Assembly (NCBI GenBank): GCA_028532985.1
Contig: JANCIK010000001.1
Location: 1,798,001 to 1,862,000 of the forward strand
Length of the DNA stretch: 64,000 nt
Origin: Stropharia rugosoannulata
Lineage: Eukaryota > Basidiomycota > Agaricomycetes > Agaricales > Strophariaceae
Direction: 5' to 3'
Shown here: one piece after another, positions 36,657-48,330 of the stretch
Layout of the letters: every line of letters starts with the position of its first letter
Numbering within the stretch: position 1 is the stretch's first letter
Program-made: the position numbers and the translations under genes
Notes under the pieces: model-generated
Database searches by the model: none
Told to the model about the DNA's origin: nothing
The model's input: only the letters and a program-made list of their open reading frames with translations

Positions 36657-38836
36657 CTACCTACGTGCTGGATAGACTTGTATGAGATCGAAAATGGAGA
36701 AGTTGACGTCTGGATTCCTGCTAATAGATGCCTTGATTCCTGGCTTGCGCGCCGCACACATATTACCTTCGATCCAAATGATTTTGAAGTATTCACCTTG
36801 ATGTTGTCCTCGGTGCGGTATCACTAGATCGCCCTCCGATGTCGGGGCTAGAGGGCTGATTGAATCAAGGGGATAGAATTTTATCTCCGTCTTATCCCTG
36901 ACTTTGACAAAGTCATTTTCCACCCCAATAAACTCAACATATGGACACTGTATCGAGGGGTCGTTGATCCTCAGTTTGAGCCTGAGGTTGTGCAATGCCG
37001 GATCATCGAGCCAGTGAAGGGGGTGTGTTCTAACAACTGTTGGAGTCCGAGACGAGGGATCCCAGGCAGGGCTAATATTGTCGGAGAGGGCATCAGATAG
37101 CTCGGATGGGTCCCAAGATGGTGTCAATCCGGCCCTAGGATCAGAGACAGCGGGAGCATGTGTTGAGGTCGACGGTATTTGCTTAGCGTGGTATTGTCCA
37201 GCCTGTCCACTCGTTAGTTTGTGGCTGAGTTCGTCCATATACGTCCTGCTGTAAAGTGAGTACAAGCTTCTTTCACTTACACAAGTGAATATGCTTACAG
37301 CAACGCAAGATCAGTTAGCACAATCTTAACAACTTGTTGTATTCGAGAATCAAGTTGAAGAAAGGCGTAACCATCAGGGGTCGTTGACTTGATAAATCCC
37401 TTGTATCCTTTCAGATGATGACTGCCTACCACCATAACGCGCTTCGAGATATAAACATCGTTGGGATTTCGCCCACCTAGTTTTACCTGCGAAAAATCTT
37501 CCCGAGGTTTCAAACCGATGATATGATCCGGGGTATGGAACTCGACCTCTGACTTCGAGACGGTGACCTATATGATAGGCCAATGAGTTAACCCATAACA
37601 CTTATAAAAGGAAGTTACCTCTGTAGAAGATTCAACATTCATTATGCGTAATAAGCCTTCTGAGACTCCAATCACCCAGCCCACTAAGTCCTTCCTTGCG
37701 CCATCGAGAACCCTAACTTGATCACCAACCGCGTAGGCTGCTCGCAAAGTGTCTTTCGACATATCTTCTACAATGTCTTGCGACGGTAGATATACAGATA
37801 TTTCATGCTCTTTGATCTCTCTGACCTTTCCAATCAGATGAAGGTACGGTCCAGAAATGATTTTAACCCTATCTCCAATCTTCATGCGCGTTTGGGCGAT
37901 TGCTCGTTCGGTCTTTTCAGCTTCCGTAGTGGAGAGAAGGCTGCTCGATCGAAAGATATCCAATTCGCTAGATGATGGTAAGGGTTCTAGCAGGGGAAGG
38001 ACGGCAATCTTGTCCAAGGCAACTAATAGAAAGCCCTCAGCAGCAAACCTTTGATTTTTCCATACGAATTCGCTACATAAGCCCACCCTGGCGCTCTTGC
38101 GGATATCCAGACTTGCACGGGACACCAGTGCTTGGGCTGGACGACATTGTTTTTCTAGGTCTAGACAATCATCCAGTTCGGCAAGTCTTGGGATTAAGGC
38201 TAGAAATTCGTCGTCTTTTGTTACAAGACCCGTGTCACCAGCATACGAGAGCCATTTTTTTTCCGTTCCTCGAACCCTTGCCCATGGCCAGTCCACGCGG
38301 GAAGGCGATCAATTAACGTGCTTGTAGATAGCTTCTCCTGTATTTCTATACGTCTTGTCTTGAAGAAAAGGTAACATTTTGATACGGAAAGTGTCGAATT
38401 CTTCCACGGAGTGTAGCTCTTGTATGCGGCCATTTGAAGATGTTGATGTGTTGGAATTGGCTCGGGCATGAGCACGGCCTATGAAATTATCCCACCGCCT
38501 ATCGTTGACTTCTCCTTCAGTGAATCTTGCCCGGTTTGAAACGGCCAGATGTATGCCTTCATCCATAATATTGTCTTCTACAGTAGTGGTGTTGTATTCA
38601 GTCATTAGCACACATTCAATTGGGTGCGGTCACAGCAAAGATAATTGACACACCTTTTACATGTTGTCGGACAAAAGAAGGGCCTTCCTCAACCTCAGCT
38701 TCATCTTCATAGGAAGAGTCGGACCCGTCATTATCAAAAGCCTCCAAGTCAAGGAAGGCATCCTAAGCCATACTATCAGTTGTTACATGCTCGAATGATG
38801 TCATTAATCGTCTAAAGCTACCATGCGATGCGACAT
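36657..38836 (-). CDS. SPT5-like KOW-domain protein
   Basis: Minus-strand gene of at least seven exons. A tiny first exon (MSHRM, start at 38836) joins in phase to DAFLDLEAFDNDGSDS and an acidic stretch. After a degenerate NGN-like region come KOW domains: MKIGDRVKIISGPYLHLIGK, VGDQVRVLDGARKDLVGWVI and VYISKRVMVVGSHHLKGYKG. The C-terminal part has a further KOW-like segment (YVEFIGVENDFVKVRD) and ends QVYPARR. True SPT5 is a single-copy transcription elongation factor with a CTR of repeats. Here the CTR is missing and the protein is shorter, so it belongs to the expanded SPT5-like group seen in Agaricomycetes. Its position next to a transposase suggests it is accessory. Confidence 0.75.
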
Positions 38837-38924
38837 CAGAAATTGTGCTACTGTATTTTACGATGGTGATGGAGAAGGAGGAAGTGATTCTGAGCGCTGT
38901 AAGTGCTTATTACTTCAGAATTCT

Positions 38925-38944
38925 CTAGGGCAGGCGCCGCTTAT
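38925..38944 (+). repeat. 20-bp direct repeat, copy 1
   Basis: CTAGGGCAGGCGCCGCTTAT matches 41264-41283 (CTAGGGGAGGCGCCGCTTAT) at 19 of 20 positions in the same orientation. The pair lies 2.3 kb apart on either side of the cyclin gene. Confidence 0.6.
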
Positions 38945-39217
38945 ATAAGTGATATTTTGTGGACTTAATCAGAAATAAACGGTAGCCAAGAATAGGGTAT
39001 ATTTATGTTAATCTAGTCGTAAATTTTTGTAGGCATTTCAAAGACGGAGATAGTAGCGTATGGTCTAAGGAAATAGATAAAAGTGAGGTCAACAAAGAGG
39101 CAGACGTGTTCGATAGAGTGCACGGTCCAATAGTAGCCGCACCATACTGAACTGCTAGGTCCGACATAGAGGCGAGCATATCAAATGACATGAGTGTCAT
39201 ACATACTACCCCACTTT

Positions 39218-39249
39218 GGGTCCCTGTAGGACCCTGTCTACAGGGACCC
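39218..39249. repeat. Perfect 12-bp-arm hairpin
   Basis: GGGTCCCTGTAG and CTACAGGGACCC are separated by 8 bases. It lies in the spacer downstream of the convergent-side end of the cyclin gene and could be a transcription-end structure or a small repeat end. The spacer 38837-39544 holds nothing else that I can support. Confidence 0.5.
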
Positions 39250-39544
39250 AGCTCGGCAGGGGGTCAGCTCACGTTCAAGGATAGCGACAGGAAGTATCGC
39301 GTGAGAGTTGCTAAAACCAGAGGCACCCATGCAATTGCTCTTCAAGCCAAAGAAATTGTCCGCTGGTGGCAGCTGGCACTCAATTCAGAGCGGAATAGCC
39401 GCTGTGCTGGAGAACGTGCTATGTTCAAACGAAGATATATGTACGGCCTGATCGTCGAAGGAATCCCTCGACGTAGAATATGTAAATCGCTCCATGTCCG
39501 GACCAGATGTCGAGTCCGTGTTTGTTCGTAGTTGCGATCGGGTT

Positions 39545-40898
39545 TTATGCTATGTAGTCCAGGTCGGCTGGGTCTAAGTAACCTAGATCGATATTACTCA
39601 GGAAAGTAAGATGTTCATCACTCACCGCGATGTCGCTGCGCCAATCCGAGGAAGTGCTACCGCTTCCAGACTCGATACCATACGTTGCAGCAGTAGCGAT
39701 AAATGACGAAGCAGGTATTTTCTGCTGAAACATATTATGGCTAGGAGATGGAACAGAATCTTTTCCAATCCAGAGACGCCACTGAAGAGCTTGGCCAAGC
39801 GCATACTCACAGCGTCCGATTTCTCTAGGAGGTAGTCCGGACAGTTTAGCCCAAGCTCGGTTGGAATAGCATTTATCCTGGAAGAATTTTGATGCCAGGA
39901 TAAGCGACGCAAGAAAGGCACGACGAGGACATAGAAGAGGAGATGGAAGGGATTTCTGATGCTTTGGTGTCTGTAAAGCGCTGGCAGGAGGCTCAGTAAT
40001 CGAGCTCGAAATGGATGTAGTGTCACTAAGATTGTGCTGAGAGCTATCTAAGTTGCTGTTATCTGTGACTGGGATAGCTTTCGTTTCGTCGAAATTGTCT
40101 TCTTGTTCCATGTTCACTTTGGCGGATAGCGAATCTTCTAATGCAGCAAACTTTTCTTCGAGAGCGAGCTCGGCTTCCGTTGCTGGGAGAACTCTATCAT
40201 CTAACTGAACTGACTCTCGGATGCCCATCTTTTCTTGTTGTAGTATTTCCGGAACCTTGGGCCTGACTGCCTCAACGTAACACAGCGCGGCTTGCAGAAT
40301 ATTGCCCGTTGACCTCGATCGCTTAAGGACTTCTTGCACAAATGTCTTCATCGGGAGTAGATCAGTGCTACCGGATGCAAATGAAACCTGAGAAGCGCCT
40401 GGCGCAAATGAAGCATGAGCTTGAGCTAGGGCACAGGTTGAAGGCTGTGAATTTGATGGTCTGGGAGTGTGGCAAAACGACCGATTGGGGGTGAGGGGTG
40501 CAGCATGCCCGCAAACTGAGTTGAGTGATGATCCCTTTGACGGAATTCTGAAAATATCGGGAACATCTTGAGGACGCCATATTTCGGTTAAGATACTAAT
40601 GGCTTGATCTACAAACGAAATAAAAGGTTAGGAATCTGCACGAAGGGAGACCGTCCAGGCTGCTGAAGTGCTGACCTATCAAACTGGCGGCAAAAACATG
40701 TTTTGTTGCGTCTCTTTGTAATGGGGTAGTTTGGTGATGAGTAGATTCGTTGGTATCCAAGTCACTTGGACAGCAAGTGTGAATTGTGACTGTGTCAGAT
40801 CGAACAGTGTTTGAAGGCATTGTATGATATGGTTGCCAGTGCGTTTTGGTACGGATTGAGGGCAGTGTCCAATGAGCATTGGGGGAGGCAGAATGCAT
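39545..40898 (-). CDS. Pho80-type (Pcl-like) cyclin
   Basis: Minus-strand gene with at least two introns. Exon 1 (start 40898 or, equally good, MPSNTVRSDTVTIHTCC about 25 codons in) joins in phase to DQAISILTEIWRPQDVPDIF. Then a Ser/Pro-rich stretch, the MKTFVQEVLKRSRSTGNILQ helix, an acidic insert of about 80 residues and the second half of the cyclin box: CPRRAFLASLILASKFFQDK, CYSNRAWAKLSGLPPREIGR and CEYALGQALQWRLWIG. The split cyclin box with a disordered insert is usual in Pcl5/Clg1-like fungal cyclins, partners of Pho85-type kinases in phosphate, amino-acid or polarity control. Which branch it belongs to is not clear. Confidence 0.83.
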
Positions 40899-41682
40899 TT
40901 GAACTTGAAAGGCTTAAGAAGAGATTGAACAGATCAGCCGCAGAGATGGAGACGCCGAGAAGCACACAGCGGGAACCCCAAAGAAGGCGGATGATAGGGA
41001 GGGAGCGGGGAACCGTTTACGTGGCAATACATTTTGGCTTGCAAGCGGCTTTGTGAGATGTATGGACAATTATCTAGTGGGATTACTACGGTGTGCGTTA
41101 TTTTCTTTGAGACGCTGACTCAAGCTAATATAATACTACTACATTTTGTATAGGGTCTTGGCATTAACATAAAGCATTGTACAACTACATGTTACATAGT
41201 GAGTGGCAAAGGAATGAAAAGGGCCTTCGACGGCAACATGGGGTTTAAAAATACTAGATTAGTCTAGGGGAGGCGCCGCTTATTCAGCCGTTGCTCAGAA
41301 ACTGCTGACTAAGTTTAACCACCCTAAAGATATTTTGAGGGAGTTGAATCATTTTGAAGATGACTTTGTTTCCTCTTGCCATATCTAACCGAGTAGAAAA
41401 AATTGTTATTGCTGTGTACTTAGAGTCGGACTGCGGTATTATATTCAGAGGAATTTCCATAGTCTCAGCGCATAGTACGCGCGTACGGAGGATAGGTCGT
41501 GAACACCAGAAATTCAATGGAAATGAATGAAGAGTCTTCCAGTAGTAGTACGCTGCTAGACTTTCTCAGCTAAGAAAACTCGCGTAAATTAATGAACTAC
41601 AGTTAGTGACTTGCAGACCCGCTGTCTGTGGATCAAGCAACATCCCTTGCTTCGGGTGAAAATACAGAATGACCTGACTCTC
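40899..41682. other. Intergenic region with repeat motifs
   Basis: About 780 bp between the divergent cyclin and JmjC genes. It holds the second copy of the 20-bp direct repeat (41264-41283), immediately followed by the 23-bp palindrome-like motif (41285-41307). The first exon of the JmjC-like gene may lie near its right end. Confidence 0.45.
41264..41307 (+). repeat. 20-bp direct repeat copy 2 plus 23-bp imperfect palindrome
   Basis: CTAGGGGAGGCGCCGCTTAT at 41264-41283 repeats 38925-38944. The next 23 bases (41285-41307) match the palindrome at 30169-30191 in 20 of 23 positions, same orientation, and are followed by AC(A/T)AAG in both. Confidence 0.55.
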
Positions 41683-44600
41683 ATGTTTCCTGAAGGTAGC
41701 CCATGCCATGTACGTATGTCTTTGCAACTCGTATCGCTCCCAGCTTCTTATCAATTGAATATGAAAGCGTCTTGCGAAATGTATACAGCATTATGAGAAA
41801 TCGCTTTCCACATCAACCTCTCCGGAATCTCTCAGAATTCGGCACCTTCTCGGGGATGACGACCCTCTGGCTACTGCATACACAGTAACTGGCAATCTTG
41901 CTTCAAGAGATAGTCTTAAGATCTCTGCTCTGCTCTCTGTCTATCGTCTGTTGGATTTGGAACTGCTACTCAAAGACGGGCCAGACCACGCTCTCAACAT
42001 CCCCGTTCCCTCCCCAAATCGAATAACATTGAAGATGATTGCATCGGCAAAGGTCAAGCCCCGCTGGAAGCAACTCAACCATTGGCAGGATCTACTCTTC
42101 GAGTTCCGGAATTCTCATACACACTTCTCCCTCGGCGAAGAAGATATGGTGGCTGTCACTGGATCACCTTATAATCGATCCCTCACACACCTGCAAGGTC
42201 TAGCTGACGCACACCTGGACCTGAAAATAGCTAATGTCGTGCAGAACTTTCGGGGCGCTGCACTTCACTGGACTCTCTTGCACGAAATGATCAAGTTGGA
42301 TGACACTTTGCTCCCGACCATTCCTGAATCTCTTGCAAGTATTGTCGGTGCGGAAAAGCTTCCCAGTCTGAGTGAATGGTATGAGGACCATACCCGAATC
42401 AAAATGGAGAATTATCTGAAAGAACATCGTCAAGGCGAACTCGTCTTGCCATTGCACCTGTCGCTTCTATTAACACCCTTTTTTCTATTGATGCCTACTC
42501 CTCTAGTGAAAAGTAATTTTCCTGCGCAAGCAGTATGGAACGTAAGTTCCATTTTGTTCTCTTCAACCTATTATTTTTGAAACATTATTTAGCTATCTCA
42601 CCACCTCGGGAATCAAAAACCTGATATTCTACTTCGAGTTGAAAAGGAAATCTGGATTGCACTTTCTAAAGTGTGCGAGGATTCAAGTGTATTGAATATC
42701 CACAAGTCATTTCAACAGCTTCTTAAATCAGATGCTGTTGTGGCGGCTATGGAAATGTCGAGAACGGATCCTGCTTTTGCTTTTTTTCAGGGTAAGTAGC
42801 TGCGTCATCTTGTTGCAAGACTTGGCTGAGTGACAGCTACTATTTTTATACCTTCCAGCCGCCAATTATCCTACCCACGACAATGAGTCAGCACCCTATC
42901 GAAATCAAATCACACAACCAACCGTCCAACCTTTGAATATAGAGGGAACGACGTATAGTGAAGATGTGCAGGGTGTAGTTGATTGTAACTTGGAGGATGG
43001 CGAAGAGATGGACACAAACACTGAGGGTCAGGAAGACATGCAAGTTGGGATCGGTGGCATGGATATCGATGGGGAGGGCATACAAGATTGTATTCGGGAT
43101 TGTAATGACACCCTGAATGATAGTGGAGAAGGAGAACAGAGAGCCGAGCCTTGTACTACTGCTGACGACCTCGTCTCTGACGAGGAGGATGAACTTGACC
43201 ATGAAAGTCTTGACCACGACGCGATTGACCGCGACGTGCTTGACCACGACGCGCTTGACCACGATGCAATTGACCGCGACGCGCTTGACCACGATGCAAT
43301 TGACCGTGACGCGCTTGACCACGATGCAATTGACCGCGATGCAATTGACAACGACGCGATTGACCGCGACGCGCTTGACCGTCTAACTAGGCGGACGCGC
43401 AAACGGCCGTACATCGATTATAGCGAACTTCCAGATGCGTCCGAGAAGAGACACAAATCTGCGCGTACTAAAACGGTTGAAGAGGACAAACTAATTCACT
43501 GGGAACGTCTGGAAGATGATATTTTTGTCAGTTGTATTGTGCATTTCATTTTACACCAATTAATACTGGTTTAGGTCAACACCCAAATATGCAATCTGGA
43601 TATATCATCCAAGATACAGCCGAAGGTGCAGATGAACCGCAAAATAAAAGCTTGGGGACCTCGAGGTGAAACCCTTGAGTTTGTTCCATCTTGCCATGTA
43701 TGTGTCGCTTACTGAATGGATCTGATAATATTCCAACTTTCCAATTACGTTTAGGATCAAAAGACATTGAATGCATTAACACAACTATTTGCTCGAATTG
43801 AAGAGTGTTACGAGAATGGTCGACCTCTATACCTTCAGAATAATATGGAAACATCCCCAACTACGGAGTCCGTTTTCAAAATTATCGATCAAGCAGACTT
43901 CTCTAAAATGAAGCACTCGGACGTCCAAAAAATATTGAGAAGGCAGCATATCATAGTGACAGGCATTCAATACGAGAAGCAAAGCTTCGAAGAGGCGCTG
44001 TTGAATGTTGGACCGTTGGATTGGGTCACATCCATACAAGGTGGAATTTTCATCCTTATTGATTTACTAGAAGTGTCGACTAACTATTGGGCCTATGAAG
44101 ATCTTAGTATTCCAAATTTTGTTGACCGGACTCGCACAGGCAAACTGGGCGACATTTTCAAAGCCTCCCAGTCAGCGGACTCGAAGATTTTGAATGGACT
44201 GAACTTCAAAGACCCTCTAGCAGGCACTCCCCTGACCTCTTTTTCATCTATGGCTCACGCATTGGCAACTGTTTCTCACCAGGAAGGATCAAGCAAGCGG
44301 CCAGTGTCAACAGAACATCTCCATTGGAATCTGGTCGCTACTAAGGACGCTCATCACGTATGGCATATAGATAGTGATGGATACGGGACATACGTCAACG
44401 TTGTAACTGGATCCAAGTGGTGGATCATAGCACGTCCCAAAGGTGCTCTGGACAGTGATGTGTTCAAGACTACCCCGCTTTGTCTACATAAAGACTTCGA
44501 TTTGGACTCGCCCAGTACAGATCTTTTTGATGTTGAAGCGATTTTATTGCAACCCGGCTCTCAACTGTAAGGTCATAGCTTCTTGGCCTTGTTTCATACT

Positions 44601-45671
44601 AATCAATATGCCAACAGCATAATGAAGCCAAATACACTTCACACTGTCTACAGCCCTGAACACACAGTCTGTCACGGAGGGCACTTCTACGCAACTTCAA
44701 CAATCCAGGACACAGTTGCGGCATTGATTCTCACCTTTACGTGTGATCAATATATCACCAATGCTTCTTATTTGGAATCGCGATTTATCTTGGCCAGCAT
44801 GATTAATTTCTACCACACAACCCTTGTCAAAAAGGTTACAATCAATGGTAAGTCCTTGTGATATCTGATACCTCTCTATTCGGAATCTCATTTCTTACAA
44901 GGTACTGCAATGTCACATGTTCCGGACATAACAAAGGATGAGCCCTTCATGGATCTCCTGGTTATCTGCAGCCTTGGAGCATTGATCAACGTCCTCTGCC
45001 ATGGGACATATTCGGCTCCTGGGTTGCATTACTTCAGTAAAATGGACAGCAATCAAGCCGATTCATGGGATAAGTTTGATATTAATGGTCTTTCCGAGTA
45101 TGAGCGGAAACAATTTTGTCTTGTAAGAGGACAAGCACTGGAACTCGTTTTATGGCTTGCCGGAACATATGTGACTGGAATTCGCGGTTCTTCGGTCCAG
45201 CACTTGTTTTCAACCGTTATAGTCAGCTTAAGCAGAACCATATGCGACTACAAGTGGAAAGCCATCAAGAAAGGAATCGTCTGTTCACCAAACTTCACCA
45301 TTAAACGACTCAAGACACAGATTCTTGCGGTACTAACTTTAGTTCATGAGACGCTCAATCTGCCCTCCCAAACACCGGAGCTTAACGTGATGAACTGGGA
45401 ACCTCCCATGACCGGCACTACCCCACACGAGATATTGCCGCAAATACCACGGATGATTATTAGTAGGGGCTCGACGCCGGGGTCATACCAACGGAAAAGT
45501 CAAGCGGATCTTTTCAAAATGGGCGAGACAGTTCGTGACAGGAAGTACGCAAAAGTGCTGGAGGTAAAAAGGGAAATAAATGGTTTGTCCTGCAATGATA
45601 TTATAGATGTAATGCTCACGATCGTTGCAGATGTACATGTGATGCCAGCGCAGCATTGGGACAACCATTAA
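41683..45671 (+). CDS. JmjC-domain-like protein with acidic decamer repeat
   Basis: Plus-strand multi-exon gene. The start is not settled: MFPEGSPCH at 41683 is the first ATG in the frame, but an upstream exon ending at the acceptor near 41610 would extend it. A long helical N-terminal part is followed by an acidic linker with decamer repeats (43199-43381) and the nuclear-localisation-like RLTRRTRKRP. The JmjC-like core has HVWHIDSDGYGTYVNVVTGS (HxD iron ligands), KWWIIARPKG and LQPGSQLIMKPNTLHTVYSP (third His). JmjC proteins are Fe(II)/2-oxoglutarate oxygenases, often histone demethylases. Divergent copies are numerous in mushroom genomes, frequently near transposons. Activity and substrate are unknown. 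Confidence 0.75.
43199..43381 (+). repeat. In-frame 30-bp (decapeptide) tandem repeat
   Basis: Within the JmjC-like gene, units coding DALDHDAIDR or close variants (LDHDA, IDRDA, one IDNDA) run for about 60 residues. The DNA unit is GACCACGATGCAATTGACCG-type, built from 15-bp half units. The near-identity at DNA level indicates recent replication slippage. The protein strip is strongly acidic with alternating His/Arg. Confidence 0.85.
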
Positions 45672-46481
45672 CCAAGGTCGACGGCCTTTGCATCTGTGGA
45701 ATTAGATTGTTGTATATGTACCTTTTGCTAAGAATGACGCACTTTTTTGGGAATTTCTTATTTGCACAAATTGACAAAAAAACTTATGCACCCACATCTT
45801 CTAGCAGACGGGCCTTTCCCTCACCATTGACTGAGTCATCATATGATGTTCGGTGCTCCTGCTTAAGGTACGTTCCCCGCCTGTGATTATCCAGTGAAGC
45901 ATGCCCGGGAAATGGGAATATAAGGATTAGTAAGGTTTCGAATACGACAAGGTGCTGTACCTCCTTCTCGGGCAGGAATTAAACAGATATATAACATTTA
46001 CTAACAATATTTTAACCCGAGTCACTGGCTTCTAACTGGAAATGATACGACTAAGCGATCAGGATCTGACCTCTGCGGGGCTGCCGGCAAGCTTTAACTT
46101 GCATTCGACACTAAGTATATCATGATCTTAGTATGGTGTCCTTCTTTCCGTTGAGGAATTCACTGACGAGATATACATCACAGATACTCACGATCCCATC
46201 AAGACAAAAGCTGGGGAAGGCTGGGCAAATCCACCTACAAGAAAGACAAAAGGCTCTGGCGGGAAGGTGATGCGGCCGTACACAGTCATTTGTTCGCCCG
46301 ATAACCTTTTGGTTTAGATTTGAAAGAAAGTCCCATCTGCTGCAACAAATGGAAAGTCGAAGGTCTATTATCCAACCAAGAAGGCTCCACCCGCCCGCTT
46401 GACCTGAAGATTGAAAAGTCTACTTCTGCGGCTGTAGTGGAGGCGGCTATGGAGCTGACAAACAGGAGAACGTGACTGAGG
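45672..46481. other. Intergenic region
   Basis: About 800 bp. A patch at 46290-46470 is open for 30-50 codons in two plus frames (e.g. LDLKIEKSTSAAVVEAAMEL, EDEWADDALDQDEPESDA) and may be upstream exons of the following gene. I could not join them convincingly. Confidence 0.4.
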
Positions 46482-48187
46482 ATGAGTGGGCAGACGATGC
46501 CCTCGACCAAGATGAGCCGGAGTCGGACGCTGTTGAGGAACGCTGTGGAAGCAGACGACGATGCACCGGAGGAAATGATTGCTGAGACCAGTCGTAAGCG
46601 CAGGAAACTGGAAAGGGAACGGCGGGCCATAGAACGCCCTCGGCCAGGTGCGTTTGTGTATTTTGATTATTGATGATATTAACATTGTTCTAGTTCGACT
46701 AATTCCCCATCCTTTGGAAATTATCGCTCCTCCTATGGCGCCGCCATCAATTCGGAAGATCATCAAGCAATACCCGTTTGGATCTAGAAAGCACAACAAA
46801 TCAGATCGCCCATCCTCTAATGCCCAGCATGGTGGTATTTCGCATATGCATGGTTCCAACGGTCCTCCACCCCAAGGGCCGGTTCACAATCATGTCCTGC
46901 ATAATCACCACCACAGAGCCCCCCATCATCATCACGTTGTACATCGTCATCATCCACAGCAAGGTTCCCAACACACATCTTCATCCGTGCCGCATTCCGG
47001 AAGCGCACCTTCCGTCACCCATACCCCGTGGTCGACGAGGGAATATGATGGCCCGCGCCTACCATCAAGTTCCATACATGCTCCTCATGGACAGGCTCAT
47101 CCTACCGAGCTCATCACACTTGCTTCTAATAAAAGGGAGCCACCAGGACACTGGCCAAGCAAGAACGTAGAGGATTCTCAACACCCCTCTAACATGGCAG
47201 AGTATCGTGAAAGGGAACGTGATATACAAAGTCGCGACCGCGATTCGCGTAAAGTGGTATCCGGCCGACACTCAACCGGCCCTGCGATGCGCTCTCTTGA
47301 TGAGCGTAGTGACCGACCAATGGCTTCTAGCCATACTATGCAGCACCTAGCTCCGGTTATGAACTCCTCGCATATCAATGGCTCTGGCTTGAGCAGCTCG
47401 ACCTCGTCGCCGCGAGGAGGTCCATCGTGGAATAACCCTGGTTCCATGGAAGATCATTCTTATAGAATGTCTTCGTCCGCGCCTCCGCCTTCGGGCTATG
47501 TGGGATCACCCCACGACCCACACACGCGATCTTCTGTGCAAGGGCATCGGTATGCATCGAGTTCGGGTTCACATGTTCCTCCTCCCCTTGGTCATATGGC
47601 CAATAGCTCATCTTCCGGGATGAACCACCGGATGACCCCTCCTCTCCCTCCATCCGGACGAAATCGACCGCATTTGAGTCCTCCATATCCTCCTGCTTCC
47701 CGTCTCTCCCCAGCAACAAGGTGAGCTTTTCCAAACTGTTTAGTTACTCTAGAATGCTAATACCGCCAATCCACGATAGTCCAAAACCCCGACCCTTTCT
47801 CCTGCTCTTGCTAACAACGCGGGCAAGTATATCGTTGCTGGACAACTTCCGGGTCCAGGATATTCCTCCCCACATCTATCCGGGCGTGGGCGGGCATCAA
47901 CGCCGACTGGTCATCAGAGCCATTCTTCCATGTCAGGTCAACCTTCATCTATACAAGACGTGATTATGAAAAATGGGACTATGCCCCCCTATGGCGGTAG
48001 TCGAACGGTCTCGGCCATGATTTCTAACGCCCCGGGATCAGGAAGATCGACTATTCATGGCAGTAGTGGTATCGGGGATCGCGAGCGGATGGACAGATAT
48101 AGGGAGTGCCCATCTCCGCGCCTTGGTACTTCTCAAGCACCGCCGCCTTCGAAGCTCAATCCTGCACAGATAGTAGAGAGTCACTAA
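46482..48187 (+). pseudogene. Ser/His/Pro-rich disordered protein gene with apparent frameshift
   Basis: Exon 1 (from MSGQTMPSTKMSRSRTLL; contains RKRRKLERERRAIERPRP) joins in phase to a long exon 2 (46694-47720) rich in Ser, His, Pro and Arg with a His tract (HHRAPHHHHVVHRHH). Exon 3 continues the same composition (SPALANNAGKYIVAGQLPG, later SGQPSSIQDVIMKNGTMPP) to the stop at 48187. The obvious intron (donor 47721, acceptor near 47780) leaves the two sides one base out of frame. A 200-bp intron ending near 47921 would rescue the frame but deletes conserved-looking sequence. So it is a one-base frameshift, a sequencing error or unusual splicing. Low complexity gives no clear function; the basic start suggests nuclear. 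Confidence 0.5.
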
Positions 48188-48286
48188 AACTGCCGAGTCG
48201 TGGATAATAGTTCTCGACACTGGACCATCGTCTGTGCCCTCTGTCCGCGCCTCCAGCGCGCCCCCAGGCGCGCCCCACGGTATACC

Positions 48287-48325
48287 ACGGATGCCAGGAC
48301 GCGATAACCGCGTCCTGGCATCCGT
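48287..48325. repeat. 17-bp-arm perfect hairpin
   Basis: The arm ACGGATGCCAGGACGCG is exactly inverted after a 5-base loop (ATAAC). It is the first of a series of hairpins leading into the GC-rich minisatellite. Confidence 0.75.
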
Positions 48326-48330
48326 AACTG

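Noticed and set aside
42888..43414. Minus-strand repetitive open frames
   Set aside because: They are shadows of the in-frame acidic repeat of the JmjC-like gene.
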